Shown piece by piece: positions 8,538-16,737 of a stretch of DNA of 64,000 bases. The DNA is from Planosporangium spinosum. GTDB lineage: Bacteria > Actinomycetota > Actinomycetes > Mycobacteriales > Micromonosporaceae. Numbering within the stretch: position 1 is the stretch's first letter; every line of letters starts with the position of its first letter. The position numbers were made by a program, and so were the translations under genes. Where the stretch lies: positions 62,001 to 126,000 of the forward strand of contig NZ_JBLYUB010000020.1 of NCBI RefSeq assembly GCF_049999945.1, in the 5' to 3' direction. The notes under the pieces are model-generated. The model was not told the DNA's origin. It saw only the letters and a list, made by a program, of their open reading frames with translations, and did no database searches.

Positions 8538-9489
8538 CGCCCACCTTCTCGAGGATGTTCTCGCCGGCGATGACCGGCTCCATACCTGCCCCGCCGCCCG
8601 TCGGCGACGGGAGCGGCTCGATGCGCGCGTCGGGGTCGGCCTCGAAGAAGAACACCAGCGACACGAGTTCCTCGTCGGGCGCACTAGCCGGCGGGGCGAG
8701 CACGCGGTGGCGCAGGGCCTGCCAGCGCCCGTCGGTCCACCGGTTCATCAGGTCGCCGAGGATGACCGCCAGGGTGCCTTCGATGTACGGCGGGGTGAAC
8801 CAGCCGTCCCGCTCGTTCCACACCTGCAGGCCGCCGACGCCGGGCTGCCGGTCGAGCAGGCTGAGCGTACCGAAGTCGGAGTGCGGGCCGACCCGCATCT
8901 GGCCCTCCTCCACCGAGCCGACCCGGTTCAGCGAGGGGTACCAGTTGACGTTCTGGGTCCAGGTGGCCCGCTGCGAGCGCTCCGAGAAGTACGTCTCGGG
9001 CAGGCCGAGGACGGTGGCGAACACCTCCTCCATGGCCAGCGCCACGCGGGTCATGTGGCCGGTGTACTCCGTCGCGGTCGCCTGGAACTCCGGGATCTCC
9101 CGCGGCCACTTGTTGGCCGGGTAGTAGGCGTGGTCGAAGGCCGCGTTGCCGGTCCGGTGCTCGGGGCCCATGTGGAACGCCTCGTGCAGGTCGGGCGACA
9201 TCGTCACGCCGTCAACGGCGCTCGCCTGCAGCGCGCCGAGGCCGCGCCAGCCGTTGTCGTACGGCCGCTCCACCTGATACTGCTGCTTCTGCTCCTCCGG
9301 CAGCTGCATCAGGGCGTAGCCCTGGCGGCGCATCCGGCCGGTCAGCTCGGCCGGGACGCCGTGGTTGCGCAGCAGCAGGATCCCGGTGAGCCGCAGCGCC
9401 GCGTCGAGCGCGGCGGCGAGCTCACCGCGCCGCCGCGCGTCGGCCGACGCCCACTCGGCCAGGTCGAAGACGGGTACCGCGTCGTTCAT
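8512..9489 (-). CDS. isopenicillin-N-synthase-family 2-oxoglutarate/Fe(II) dioxygenase
   Basis: A 325-residue non-haem iron oxygenase. The N-terminal DIOX_N half has VPVFDLAEWA and GILLLRNHGVP. The 2OG-FeII_Oxy domain has the iron ligands of GPHSDFGTLSLL (His-x-Asp) and the distal His of QALRHRVLAP, where the Arg can bind 2-oxoglutarate. In validamycin producers the dioxygenase VldW hydroxylates the finished pseudo-oligosaccharide, so a late tailoring hydroxylation here is reasonable but inferred. The ATG at 9489 follows GGAAAAGAG; an upstream in-frame ATG lacks a site. Last gene of the minus-strand cyclitol operon, 28 nt after the GT2 gene. Confidence 0.8.
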   Translation of the reverse strand: MNDAVPVFDLAEWASADARRRGELAAALDAALRLTGILLLRNHGVPAELTGRMRRQGYALMQLPEEQKQQYQVERPYDNGWRGLGALQASAVDGVTMSPDLHEAFHMGPEHRTGNAAFDHAYYPANKWPREIPEFQATATEYTGHMTRVALAMEEVFATVLGLPETYFSERSQRATWTQNVNWYPSLNRVGSVEEGQMRVGPHSDFGTLSLLDRQPGVGGLQVWNERDGWFTPPYIEGTLAVILGDLMNRWTDGRWQALRHRVLAPPASAPDEELVSLVFFFEADPDARIEPLPSPTGGGAGMEPVIAGENILEKVGVTLTPTFS

Positions 9490-9517
9490 CTCTTTTCCTC
9501 CCCACTCGTCGGACGGG

Positions 9518-10741
9518 TCACACTCCCGCCGGGGCACCGGCCCGGCGCGCGAAGCGGTGCAGATCGCCGATCGGCCCGTCGGGTCGCCAGCTCAGCGCCG
9601 GGATGTGTGCGTTGATGAGCTCGCCGTCCTCGCGCAGCGCGGAGGACGACGGGTGGTACATGTGGAACAGCGGGTCGTCGTAATGGTCGAACGCCGAGTT
9701 GATATCCATGCGGTAGGCGAAGTCGTTGTCCTCGCCGCCCCAGCCCTCGAAGCGCTCGTCCATGCCGCCGATGCGGTGGTACGCGCTGGTGCGCACCCAG
9801 ACGCAGCAGCCCGGCGGCCGGCGCAGGACGAACGCCCGCAAGTGCGCCGGATCGACGGCGCCCTCCCCGCGGCGCAGCCGGGCGTCGATCGCATACGCCG
9901 TGGACGGCTCGTCGAGGCACCACATGTCCCGGTAGCTGAGGTGCCCCATCGCGCCAGGCCGGCGGAACCGGGCGGCGTTGCGGCCGATGAAGTCACGGTC
10001 GACCAGGACGTCGGCGTCGAGGATGCAGATGACCTCGGCGTCGCCGGGGCAGTTGACGACGCCCGCGTTCACCGCCCACGCCTTGTTGAACAGGCCGCCC
10101 TTCTCGGCGAAGAGGTAGTGGTCGGTGTACGGCTCGATGACCTCCCGCCACCGCGGCACCTCATCGCTCTCCACCACCGCGACCTGGTAGGAGGCGCGCG
10201 GCGCGGACTGGTCGCGCAGCGCGGTCAGGCAGGCCAGCAGGTTGCGCAGCCGGCTGCGGCTGGCCGTCTGGTCGCGGAACGGCACCACGACCAGGACCTC
10301 GCAGTCCCCGCCCGCCTCCCGCGCCGGACCGGCCGGCAGGCCGCGCAGCGCGTCGGCGTCGACCGGGTCGACGTCCGACTCCGTGCGGTAGCGGGCGCCC
10401 AGGTGAATGCCGAGGCGGCAGTTGGACTCGGCGTCCCAGGCGCGCACGAACAGCGGCTCGGCCGCCGCGGCCGGGTCGGCGGCGACGATGTCCACCAGCG
10501 CGGCCCGCAACGCCAGGTAGGCGGCCGGGTCGCGGGTGTCGGCCATCAGCCGCGCGGCCAGCGCGGCCACGGCCGGGTCCGGGTAGGCGCGGGCCGCCTT
10601 CGCCACCGCGCGCAGGTACGGTCCGCCCCGGTCCCAGTAGAAGATGCTCGCCTCGGGGGTCTGTGGGTCGGTCGCCAGCACCAGGCTGTCCACCACGGCA
10701 CCGGCGAGGGTCAGCGGATCGGACGGATGGATGAGCGACAT
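9518..10741 (-). CDS. GT2 glycosyltransferase, ValG-like
   Basis: A 407-residue protein with an N-terminal ~125-residue region rich in Ala, then a GT-A fold: EVLVVVPFRDQTASR, the metal-binding motif ILDADVLVDRDF (Asp-Ala-Asp) and the acceptor-side GGMDERFEGWGGEDNDFAYR. Size and architecture match ValG, the GT2 enzyme that glucosylates validoxylamine A in validamycin biosynthesis. By analogy it may add a hexose to the cyclitol product. Start at the ATG 10741 with GGAAGGGAGC upstream. It lies 19 nt after the exporter gene in the same operon. Confidence 0.8.
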   Translation of the reverse strand: MSLIHPSDPLTLAGAVVDSLVLATDPQTPEASIFYWDRGGPYLRAVAKAARAYPDPAVAALAARLMADTRDPAAYLALRAALVDIVAADPAAAAEPLFVRAWDAESNCRLGIHLGARYRTESDVDPVDADALRGLPAGPAREAGGDCEVLVVVPFRDQTASRSRLRNLLACLTALRDQSAPRASYQVAVVESDEVPRWREVIEPYTDHYLFAEKGGLFNKAWAVNAGVVNCPGDAEVICILDADVLVDRDFIGRNAARFRRPGAMGHLSYRDMWCLDEPSTAYAIDARLRRGEGAVDPAHLRAFVLRRPPGCCVWVRTSAYHRIGGMDERFEGWGGEDNDFAYRMDINSAFDHYDDPLFHMYHPSSSALREDGELINAHIPALSWRPDGPIGDLHRFARRAGAPAGV

Positions 10742-10760
10742 GCAGCAAGCTCCCTTCCGG

Positions 10761-12011
10761 TCAGCGGTCGATCGCCGCGACGTGTGGTTCGACCATCTCG
10801 GCCCGCCGCAGCAGGCCGCGGATGACCCGCATGAGGACGACTCCGGCCAGCGCGAGCACGCTCACCGCGCCGAGCGCGGCCGGCAGCCCGATCAGCTCGG
10901 CCAGGAAGCCGATGATCGGCGGCAGCAGGATCGGGCCCAGGCCAGCGACGCTGGACACCAGCGTCACGCCGGCGCCCGCGCTGTCGCCGCCCAGCCGGCC
11001 GGCGAGCGAGAACGTGACCGGGACGACGAGCGACAGCCCGAGGCCGAGCACGATGAAGCCGGCGATAGCGGCGGCCGGGTCGTCGGCGAGCAGGGCGGCG
11101 GCGAAGCCGAGGCCGCCGGCCGCGCTGGCGGACATGATGACGGCCCATTCGCCGTAGCGGGCGACGAACCGGTCCCCGGCGAGCCGGCCGGCGACCATCG
11201 CCAGGGAGTAGACGGCGAATCCGCTGGACGCCACCCCGACACCGGCGCCGAGGTTCTCGTGCAGGTAGACGGCGCCCCAGTCGCCGACCGCGCCCTCGCC
11301 GGCCAGGCTGAACAGCCCGACGATGCCGATCAGCAGCAGCGGCAGCCGGTACCGGGGGTCGAGCCGGCCGCTGCGAGCCGGCTCGGGGCCGCCGCCGGCC
11401 GGGTGCGGGACGGTCGCGGGCGGCAGCATCCACAGCGTGGCGGCGACGGCCAGCGCGCCGAGGACGAGCGCGGCGAACGCGTAGTGCCGCAGCGGCGACA
11501 GGCCCAGCCCCGCCGCTCGGCCGCCGAGCACCGCGCCGAGCAGGCCGCCCATGCTGTACACGCCGTGGAACGCGGACATGACGGGCCGGCCGTAGGCCGC
11601 CTCGACCGCCACCGCCTGCGTGTTCATCGCGATGTCGATGGAGCCGAGCATGGCGCCCAGCACCGTGAGGGCGATGCCCAGCTCGACGGCGTTGCGGGCC
11701 AGGGCCGGCAGCACCAGCGCCAGGCAGCAACCGGCGGCCGCGCCGCGGGCGACGACCCGGCTGCCCCACCGGTGCACCAGCCGGCCGCACGGCGGCCGGG
11801 CCAGGATCGCGCCGACGGCGATGCCCAGCAGCGCCGCGCCGAGCGGCCCGGTGCCGGAGCGGATCTGGTCCTTGATTTCAGGCACCCGCGACACCCAGGT
11901 GCCGAACACCATGCCGATGCTCATGAAGACGACCGCGGTCGCCACCCGGGCCGCGACCGGGACCGTGCGGGCCGGACGTTGCGCCGTCGGGGCCGTCACC
12001 GTTCGGTCCAC
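10761..12011 (-). CDS. major facilitator transporter, YbjJ-like
   Basis: A 416-residue twelve-helix MFS protein with FMSIGMVFGTWVSRVPEIKD near the N-terminus, clearly the same subfamily as the plus-strand protein at 5301-6542. The substrate-exit face of MFS exporters cannot be read from sequence, so export of the cyclitol product is inferred from position. The GTG at 12011 lies inside the end of the VOC gene (16-nt overlap), which indicates translational coupling. Having two related exporters in one locus is unusual. Confidence 0.8.
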   Translation of the reverse strand: MDRTVTAPTAQRPARTVPVAARVATAVVFMSIGMVFGTWVSRVPEIKDQIRSGTGPLGAALLGIAVGAILARPPCGRLVHRWGSRVVARGAAAGCCLALVLPALARNAVELGIALTVLGAMLGSIDIAMNTQAVAVEAAYGRPVMSAFHGVYSMGGLLGAVLGGRAAGLGLSPLRHYAFAALVLGALAVAATLWMLPPATVPHPAGGGPEPARSGRLDPRYRLPLLLIGIVGLFSLAGEGAVGDWGAVYLHENLGAGVGVASSGFAVYSLAMVAGRLAGDRFVARYGEWAVIMSASAAGGLGFAAALLADDPAAAIAGFIVLGLGLSLVVPVTFSLAGRLGGDSAGAGVTLVSSVAGLGPILLPPIIGFLAELIGLPAALGAVSVLALAGVVLMRVIRGLLRRAEMVEPHVAAIDR

Positions 12012-13090
12012 CGCAGGTTGCCGGCCGCGCGGCGCCGGCCCGCCGACTCCCGCTCGTAGGGCAGCGCGCCGTCGGGCATCCGGACCAGCTCAATGTGCAG
12101 GCCCAGCGGCGAGCGCACGTAGACCCAGCGGTCCCCGGCGATCGGGCCGTCCTCAATGGTCTCCGGGGTGCCGAGGACGGCGAAGCCGGGCCGGGCGGCC
12201 AGGTACGCGGCGGCGGCGTCCACGTCCTCGACGTGGATCGCGAGGTGCCGGCCGCCCACGTCGCTGTTGCGGGGCGGCTCGCCGGCCGCCCCGGCAGGCG
12301 ACCACAGTTCGACGTTGTCGGTCGGGCCCATGCGCAGTGCGGCGTGCGCCACCGGCCGGCCGGCGTCGAGGCCCGGCTCGTCGTCGACGCGGTACAGCAG
12401 CTCGGCGCCGAGCACGCCGGTCCACACGGCGAGCGCCGCGTCGAGGTCGGCGACCGTGTAGCCGACGTGGTCGACGCAGTGCAGCCCCGGCACGGGCGTC
12501 GGCTCGGGCGGCCCGTCGTCGTGGTTCGTCCAGTACGGCGCCGGGCTGTGCCGGCGGGCGGCGGTGTCGCGCTCGTACGGCAGAGGCTCGGGGGTGGTGC
12601 GCAGCTCGATCGGCAGGCCCCACGGCGCGACGAGCCGGGTCCAGCGGGTGCCGGCCCGCGGCGAGGAGGGTGGCGCGGTGACCACCGGCCCGGCCGCCCG
12701 CGCGCCGCCGGCGACGAGCGCGGCGGCGGCCGTCTCGACGTCGTCGACGGCCAGCCCGAGGACCTGGCAGCCGGGCCGGGACGGGGGCGGCGGCACCGGG
12801 TCGTGGTCGGGCGCGGTGTACTCGAACAGCTCCAGGTTGGTCACCGGGCCCAGCCGGACCAGCGCGATCGTCGCCGACGCACGCGGGTGCACGTCGAGCT
12901 TCTCGCGCATCCAGTCGTCGTCGCGGGTCAGCGGCGGCAGCCGGTACGCCACCTGCCCGCCCAGCGTCTCGACCGCGAAGGCGACGGCGGCGTCCAGGTC
13001 GGGCACGGTCAGCGCGATGTGGTCGACCCGCTGGGCGCCGGGGATACCGGCCGTGGCCCACGCGGTCAACGGTTGTGTGGCGCTGGTCAA
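11996..13090 (-). CDS. two-domain VOC protein, ValD-like cyclitol epimerase candidate
   Basis: A 364-residue protein made of two vicinal-oxygen-chelate units: residues ~20-170 (RVDHIALTVPDLDAAVAFAV ... GLPIELRTTPEPLPYERD) and ~205-355 (CVDHVGYTVADLDAALAVWT ... GLHIELVRMPDGALPYERES). Each has a His near the start and a Glu near the end, as expected for metal binding. ValD of the validamycin cluster is a VOC enzyme that epimerises 2-epi-5-epi-valiolone, and the neighbouring cyclase supports the same role here. The start appears to be TTG at 13090, which overlaps the TGA of the NUDIX gene (TTGA), so re-initiation is likely. Confidence 0.75.
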   Translation of the reverse strand: MTSATQPLTAWATAGIPGAQRVDHIALTVPDLDAAVAFAVETLGGQVAYRLPPLTRDDDWMREKLDVHPRASATIALVRLGPVTNLELFEYTAPDHDPVPPPPSRPGCQVLGLAVDDVETAAAALVAGGARAAGPVVTAPPSSPRAGTRWTRLVAPWGLPIELRTTPEPLPYERDTAARRHSPAPYWTNHDDGPPEPTPVPGLHCVDHVGYTVADLDAALAVWTGVLGAELLYRVDDEPGLDAGRPVAHAALRMGPTDNVELWSPAGAAGEPPRNSDVGGRHLAIHVEDVDAAAAYLAARPGFAVLGTPETIEDGPIAGDRWVYVRSPLGLHIELVRMPDGALPYERESAGRRRAAGNLRWTER

Positions 13091-13680
13091 CCGACGCTCC
13101 TTTCCCGAGGGGTATGCAGGTCGTAGAGGGCTAGGGCGGCCAGCGACGCCGCGTCGGTCATTCGGCCTTCGCGCACGAGCGCATCGAGCTCGGCCCGGCT
13201 CACCAGCCGCTGCCGCATGTCCAGCTCGGTGGCCTCGCGCTCGGCCGGCCCGGCGGCGAGGTCACCGGCCAGGAAGACGTGGCAGCCCTGGGAGGCGTAG
13301 CCGTAGGCGACGTGGATTCGTCCGAGCCGGCGCAGCCAGCCGGCCCGCAGCCCGGTCTCCTCCCGCAGCTCCGCGGCGGCCAGCCGCAGCGCATCGGCGC
13401 CCTCCTCCTCCGCCGGTGCCGGGCCGGCCCAGGAGCCCTGCGGGAATTCCCAGAACCGACCGCCGACCGGGTAGCGGTACTGCTCGACGAGGTGGAACCC
13501 ACCGTCCTCGACCGGGACGACGAGCGCGAAGTCGGGCTTGTCGACGACGCCGTAGGTGCCGGTGCTGCCGTCGGTGCGGCGCACGTCGTCCTCCCGGACG
13601 CTCATCCACGCGTTGCGGTAGACGGTGCGGCCGCCCAGCCGTCGCACCGCCGGCTCCGCGGTGACCGGGTCGGGGATCAC
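13087..13680 (-). CDS. NUDIX hydrolase (ADP-ribose-pyrophosphatase type)
   Basis: A 197-residue protein with the Nudix box spread over ALRLAAAELREETGLRAGWL (the usual GX5EX7REUXEEXGU pattern, with Gly in the preceding GADALR). A Tyr/Arg-rich strand, EQYRYPVGGRFWEFPQG, precedes it as in ADP-ribose or NDP-sugar pyrophosphatases. Within this operon it may hydrolyse a nucleotide-activated cyclitol or sugar; that is inference. The GTG at 13680 follows GGAGG and overlaps the stop of the reductase gene by 4 nt (GTGA). Confidence 0.8.
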   Translation of the reverse strand: MIPDPVTAEPAVRRLGGRTVYRNAWMSVREDDVRRTDGSTGTYGVVDKPDFALVVPVEDGGFHLVEQYRYPVGGRFWEFPQGSWAGPAPAEEEGADALRLAAAELREETGLRAGWLRRLGRIHVAYGYASQGCHVFLAGDLAAGPAEREATELDMRQRLVSRAELDALVREGRMTDAASLAALALYDLHTPRERSVG

Positions 13681-14600
13681 GGCGCGACCTCCGTCGGCTC
13701 GGGCTGGGCGGGTGCCAGCAGCGCCCGGGCGCCGGCCGCCACGCCGTGCACCGCGACGCCGGCCGTGGCCGGGTGTCGGTGCAGCAGCGTGCTGGCCAGG
13801 CAGCTGTTGCGGGGCCGGTCGGCGTAGCGGCCACCGGCGCGGGGAACGCCGGTCACCAGGTCGGCCGACGCGCCCAGCCCGGCGGCGATGGTCCGGGCCC
13901 AGTCGGCCCGGGACAGCCGGTCCGGGCCGCCCAGGTGCAGCAGCGGCAGGTCGGCCGCGCCGAGCACCGCTGCGGTGACCGCAGCCACGTCGTCGACGAG
14001 CACCGGCGTGGTCCACTGGTCGTGTGGCGCCGCCACCGGCTCGCCGCGGCGCAGCCGGTGCGCGCAGGCGGCGAAGAAGTTGAGCCACTTCTCGCCGTCC
14101 GCTGGCTCCCAGCCGTAAATCAGGCTGACCCGCAGGACCGTGGCTCCGGGCACGCCGGCCAGTGCCTGTTCGGCGGCGAGCTTGGCCCGGCCATAGGCGT
14201 TGGCCGGGGCCGGCGGGGTGGCCTCGACGGGCAGCTCGGCCTCGCCGTCGAAGACGTTGTCGGTGGAGATCAGCACGAGCCGCCGGCCGGCCGCCGCGCC
14301 GGCGAGCCGTTCGGCCGCGCCGGCGTGTACCCGCAGCGCCTCGTCGGGGTTGGCGGTGCACCACGTGACGTCGGAGGGGCCGTGCACCAGCACCATGGCG
14401 TCGGCGCCGGCCCGGTCGGGGGCGCGGCGGCAGGCGTCGGCGTCGGTCACGTCCAGCGGCGTCCACGGGATCGGGGTACCGCCGGGGGCGGGTCGCGCCG
14501 GCGGCCGGCGCGAGGCGAGTACGGCCTCGCCACCGGCGCCGACGAGCCGTGCGGCCAGCGCCCGCCCGACGAACCCGCTGCCCACGATCAGCGTCCTCAT
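13677..14600 (-). CDS. RmlD-like NAD(P)-dependent reductase
   Basis: A 307-residue extended SDR. It opens with the dinucleotide motif LIVGSGFVGRALAARL and has ISTDNVFDGEAELP followed by NAYGRAKLAAE, where YxxxK is the catalytic pair. The fold resembles dTDP-4-dehydrorhamnose reductase. In this locus the likely substrate is a C7-cyclitol ketone or its phosphate, not a dTDP-sugar, because no dTDP-sugar genes are present. The ATG at 14600 overlaps the kinase stop (ATGA). Confidence 0.75.
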   Translation of the reverse strand: MRTLIVGSGFVGRALAARLVGAGGEAVLASRRPPARPAPGGTPIPWTPLDVTDADACRRAPDRAGADAMVLVHGPSDVTWCTANPDEALRVHAGAAERLAGAAAGRRLVLISTDNVFDGEAELPVEATPPAPANAYGRAKLAAEQALAGVPGATVLRVSLIYGWEPADGEKWLNFFAACAHRLRRGEPVAAPHDQWTTPVLVDDVAAVTAAVLGAADLPLLHLGGPDRLSRADWARTIAAGLGASADLVTGVPRAGGRYADRPRNSCLASTLLHRHPATAGVAVHGVAAGARALLAPAQPEPTEVAP

Positions 14601-15634
14601 CCGGCCGCCCCCGCGGTCTGCGCCGTCAGCCGGTGCGCGAGCAGCCGGCCCATGCCGATCAGGCTGTGGTCGTCGTCGGCGGCGCCCAGGGCCAGCATCG
14701 CCCGGATCTGCGCCGCGGTGAGCCCGAAGCAGCCGGCCTGGACCAGGTGGTCGCCGAGCACCTCGATGAACCGCGGGCCGACCGCGACGGCGAAACCGCC
14801 GATGAAGAGGTACCGCCGGATGCCGATCGCGGCGAAGACGGACCCGACCGCGGTGGCGAGCGGGCGCAGCGCCGCGACGAGCACACCGGTGGCGAACGGG
14901 TCGCCGGCCCGGATGGCGGCGGCGAGGTCCTCGTTGGCGATCCGTTCGGGCCGGCCGCCGGCGCCGGTCCACAGCGCGGATCCGGCGAAGTCGTCCGGGC
15001 GCTCGGCCGCGGCGCGCCGGGCCGCGGCCAGCACGCCCCGGCCCGAGGCGATGCCGCCCAGGTGGCCGCGGCCGCCGCAGTCGCACCGCGGTGCGGTGGC
15101 GGCCGGGTCGACCTGCCAGTGGCCGAGCTCCCCGCCGTAGCCGCCGGCGTCGACCAGCACCTCGCCGTTGCGAAACACCTTGCAGCCGATGCCGGAGCTG
15201 ACCGTGAACAGGCAGAACGGCTGCGCCTCGGCGTCGGCGTAGCGCCAGGCGGCGGCGGTGATGTCGTTGGCCACCACGACCGGCACGCCGACGGCCGCTT
15301 CGAGGACCGGGCCGACGTGCAGCGGCGCCCCGCCGGCGCCCCAGATGGTGGGTGCGGCCAGGGCTACGCCGTCGGCGGACATCGGCCCCGCGAAGGACAG
15401 GCCGACCGCGCGGGCACCGTCGCCGGCCGGTGAGTCGAGGTAGGCGCGCAGCTCGCCGGCCAGCTGTGCGACGACCCGCCGCTGCAGCTCGCCCGCGCCC
15501 GCGTTGGGGTGGCGGCCCAGCCCCTCGGTGGGCACGCGGCGGGGGTCGGTGACCGCGGCGGCGCCGCGCTCCAGCCGGGCGATGCGCAGCGAGGTGCCGC
15601 CGATGTCCGCGACGACGTCGAACTCGGCGCTCAT
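14597..15634 (-). CDS. ROK-family sugar/cyclitol kinase
   Basis: A 345-residue ASKHA kinase: phosphate-1 loop DIGGTSLRIARL at the N-terminus, the catalytic-base region VPVVVANDITAAAW, the ROK glycine-rich GYGGELGHW, and the zinc-finger CDCGGRGHLGGIASGRG. ValC, the valiolone/validone 7-kinase of validamycin biosynthesis, is a ROK-like protein, and the gene order beside the cyclase and nucleotidyltransferase supports a C7-cyclitol kinase. Start ATG at 15634, overlapping the preceding stop (ATGA). Confidence 0.8.
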   Translation of the reverse strand: MSAEFDVVADIGGTSLRIARLERGAAAVTDPRRVPTEGLGRHPNAGAGELQRRVVAQLAGELRAYLDSPAGDGARAVGLSFAGPMSADGVALAAPTIWGAGGAPLHVGPVLEAAVGVPVVVANDITAAAWRYADAEAQPFCLFTVSSGIGCKVFRNGEVLVDAGGYGGELGHWQVDPAATAPRCDCGGRGHLGGIASGRGVLAAARRAAAERPDDFAGSALWTGAGGRPERIANEDLAAAIRAGDPFATGVLVAALRPLATAVGSVFAAIGIRRYLFIGGFAVAVGPRFIEVLGDHLVQAGCFGLTAAQIRAMLALGAADDDHSLIGMGRLLAHRLTAQTAGAAG

Positions 15635-16737
15635 CGCCCGGCCCCCAGCACGGCGGCGGCGTGCTGGACGAAGCCGTCCTCGAGCACGATCGCGCCCTCG
15701 ATGTCGGCGCCGGGTGGCACCTGCGCGCCGGGCAGCAGTACGGCGTCGCGGACCCGGGCGCCGGCGCCGACCCGCACGCCGGGGTACACCACACAACACT
15801 CGATCCGGCCGTCGTTGACCAGGTCGGCCGGGACGATGCTGGCCCGCACGCCGTCCTCGTCGGCGACCCGCCGGCGGGCGACCTCGGGCCGCAGGGTCCG
15901 GGGCAGCGCGTCCAGCCCGATCGACGGCGGGTCGTCGAGCAGCAGGCCGTGTGCGCGGTGGTACCGGTCGACGGTGCCGATGTCCTCCCAGTACCCCGGC
16001 ACGAGGTGGCCGCGGATCCGCTCGCCCGCGGCCAGCATCGCCGGGATCACGTCGCGGCTGATGTCGTGCTGCCAGTCGGTGCCGTCGAGCCGCTCCAGCC
16101 AGCGGTGCAGGATGCCCGCGTCGAACAGGCAGAATGCCGCGAACACCAGGTCGCTGGTTGGCTTGTCGGGCTTCTCGACGAACTCGGTGAGGTTGCCCGC
16201 GGCGTCGAAGCGCACCATGCCGAACAGGTGCACGTAGCGCATCTCGATCCGCTGGTACGCGATGGTCAGCGCCGCGCCGGACTCCCGGTGCTCGCGCAGC
16301 ATGCCGCGGTAGTCGAAACGGTAGACGTGATCGGCGTGCTGCACGAGCACGTCCCGCGCGTCGTCGAACACGTACCTCGCCTTGCTGATCAGGGCGTCGG
16401 CCGTGCCGCGCTCGGCCGGCCAGGTGCGCTCGGGCAGCTCGGCCGGCAGCCGCCCGGGCGGCGCCGAGCGGTAGGCGGCGTCGTACGGGCCGAAGTGCGC
16501 CCGGAAGCCGGGCTGCGAGTTCCACACCGTCTGCAGGTCGTCCATCAGGCGGCGCTCTTCGTACTGCGAGAGGATAAGCACCTCCCGCAGGCCCGACGAG
16601 CGCGCGTTGAGCAGGCTGAAGTCGATCAGCCGGGCGGTGCCGCCGAACGGCACCAGCGGCTTGAGCCGGCCCTGGCCGAGCCGGCCCATCCGGCGGCCCT
16701 CCCCGCCGGCCAGCAGTACCGCGCGCACGCCTTCCAT
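15631..16737 (-). CDS. sugar-1-phosphate nucleotidyltransferase (GlgC/ValB-like)
   Basis: A 368-residue protein built like ADP-glucose pyrophosphorylase. The nucleotide loop AVLLAGGEGRRMGRLGQGRL leads to KPLVPFGG, then LIDFSLLNARSSGL, DDLQTVWNSQPG, the metal site LVQHADHVYRFDY and PGYWEDIGTVDRYHRA. The C-terminal 100 residues look like a left-handed beta-helix (VNDGRIECCVVYPGVRVGAG). ValB, a GlgC-like enzyme, makes nucleotide-valienol in validamycin biosynthesis, so this enzyme may activate a cyclitol 1-phosphate. The ATG at 16737 shares one base with the cyclase stop (TGATG). Confidence 0.85.
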   Translation of the reverse strand: MEGVRAVLLAGGEGRRMGRLGQGRLKPLVPFGGTARLIDFSLLNARSSGLREVLILSQYEERRLMDDLQTVWNSQPGFRAHFGPYDAAYRSAPPGRLPAELPERTWPAERGTADALISKARYVFDDARDVLVQHADHVYRFDYRGMLREHRESGAALTIAYQRIEMRYVHLFGMVRFDAAGNLTEFVEKPDKPTSDLVFAAFCLFDAGILHRWLERLDGTDWQHDISRDVIPAMLAAGERIRGHLVPGYWEDIGTVDRYHRAHGLLLDDPPSIGLDALPRTLRPEVARRRVADEDGVRASIVPADLVNDGRIECCVVYPGVRVGAGARVRDAVLLPGAQVPPGADIEGAIVLEDGFVQHAAAVLGAGR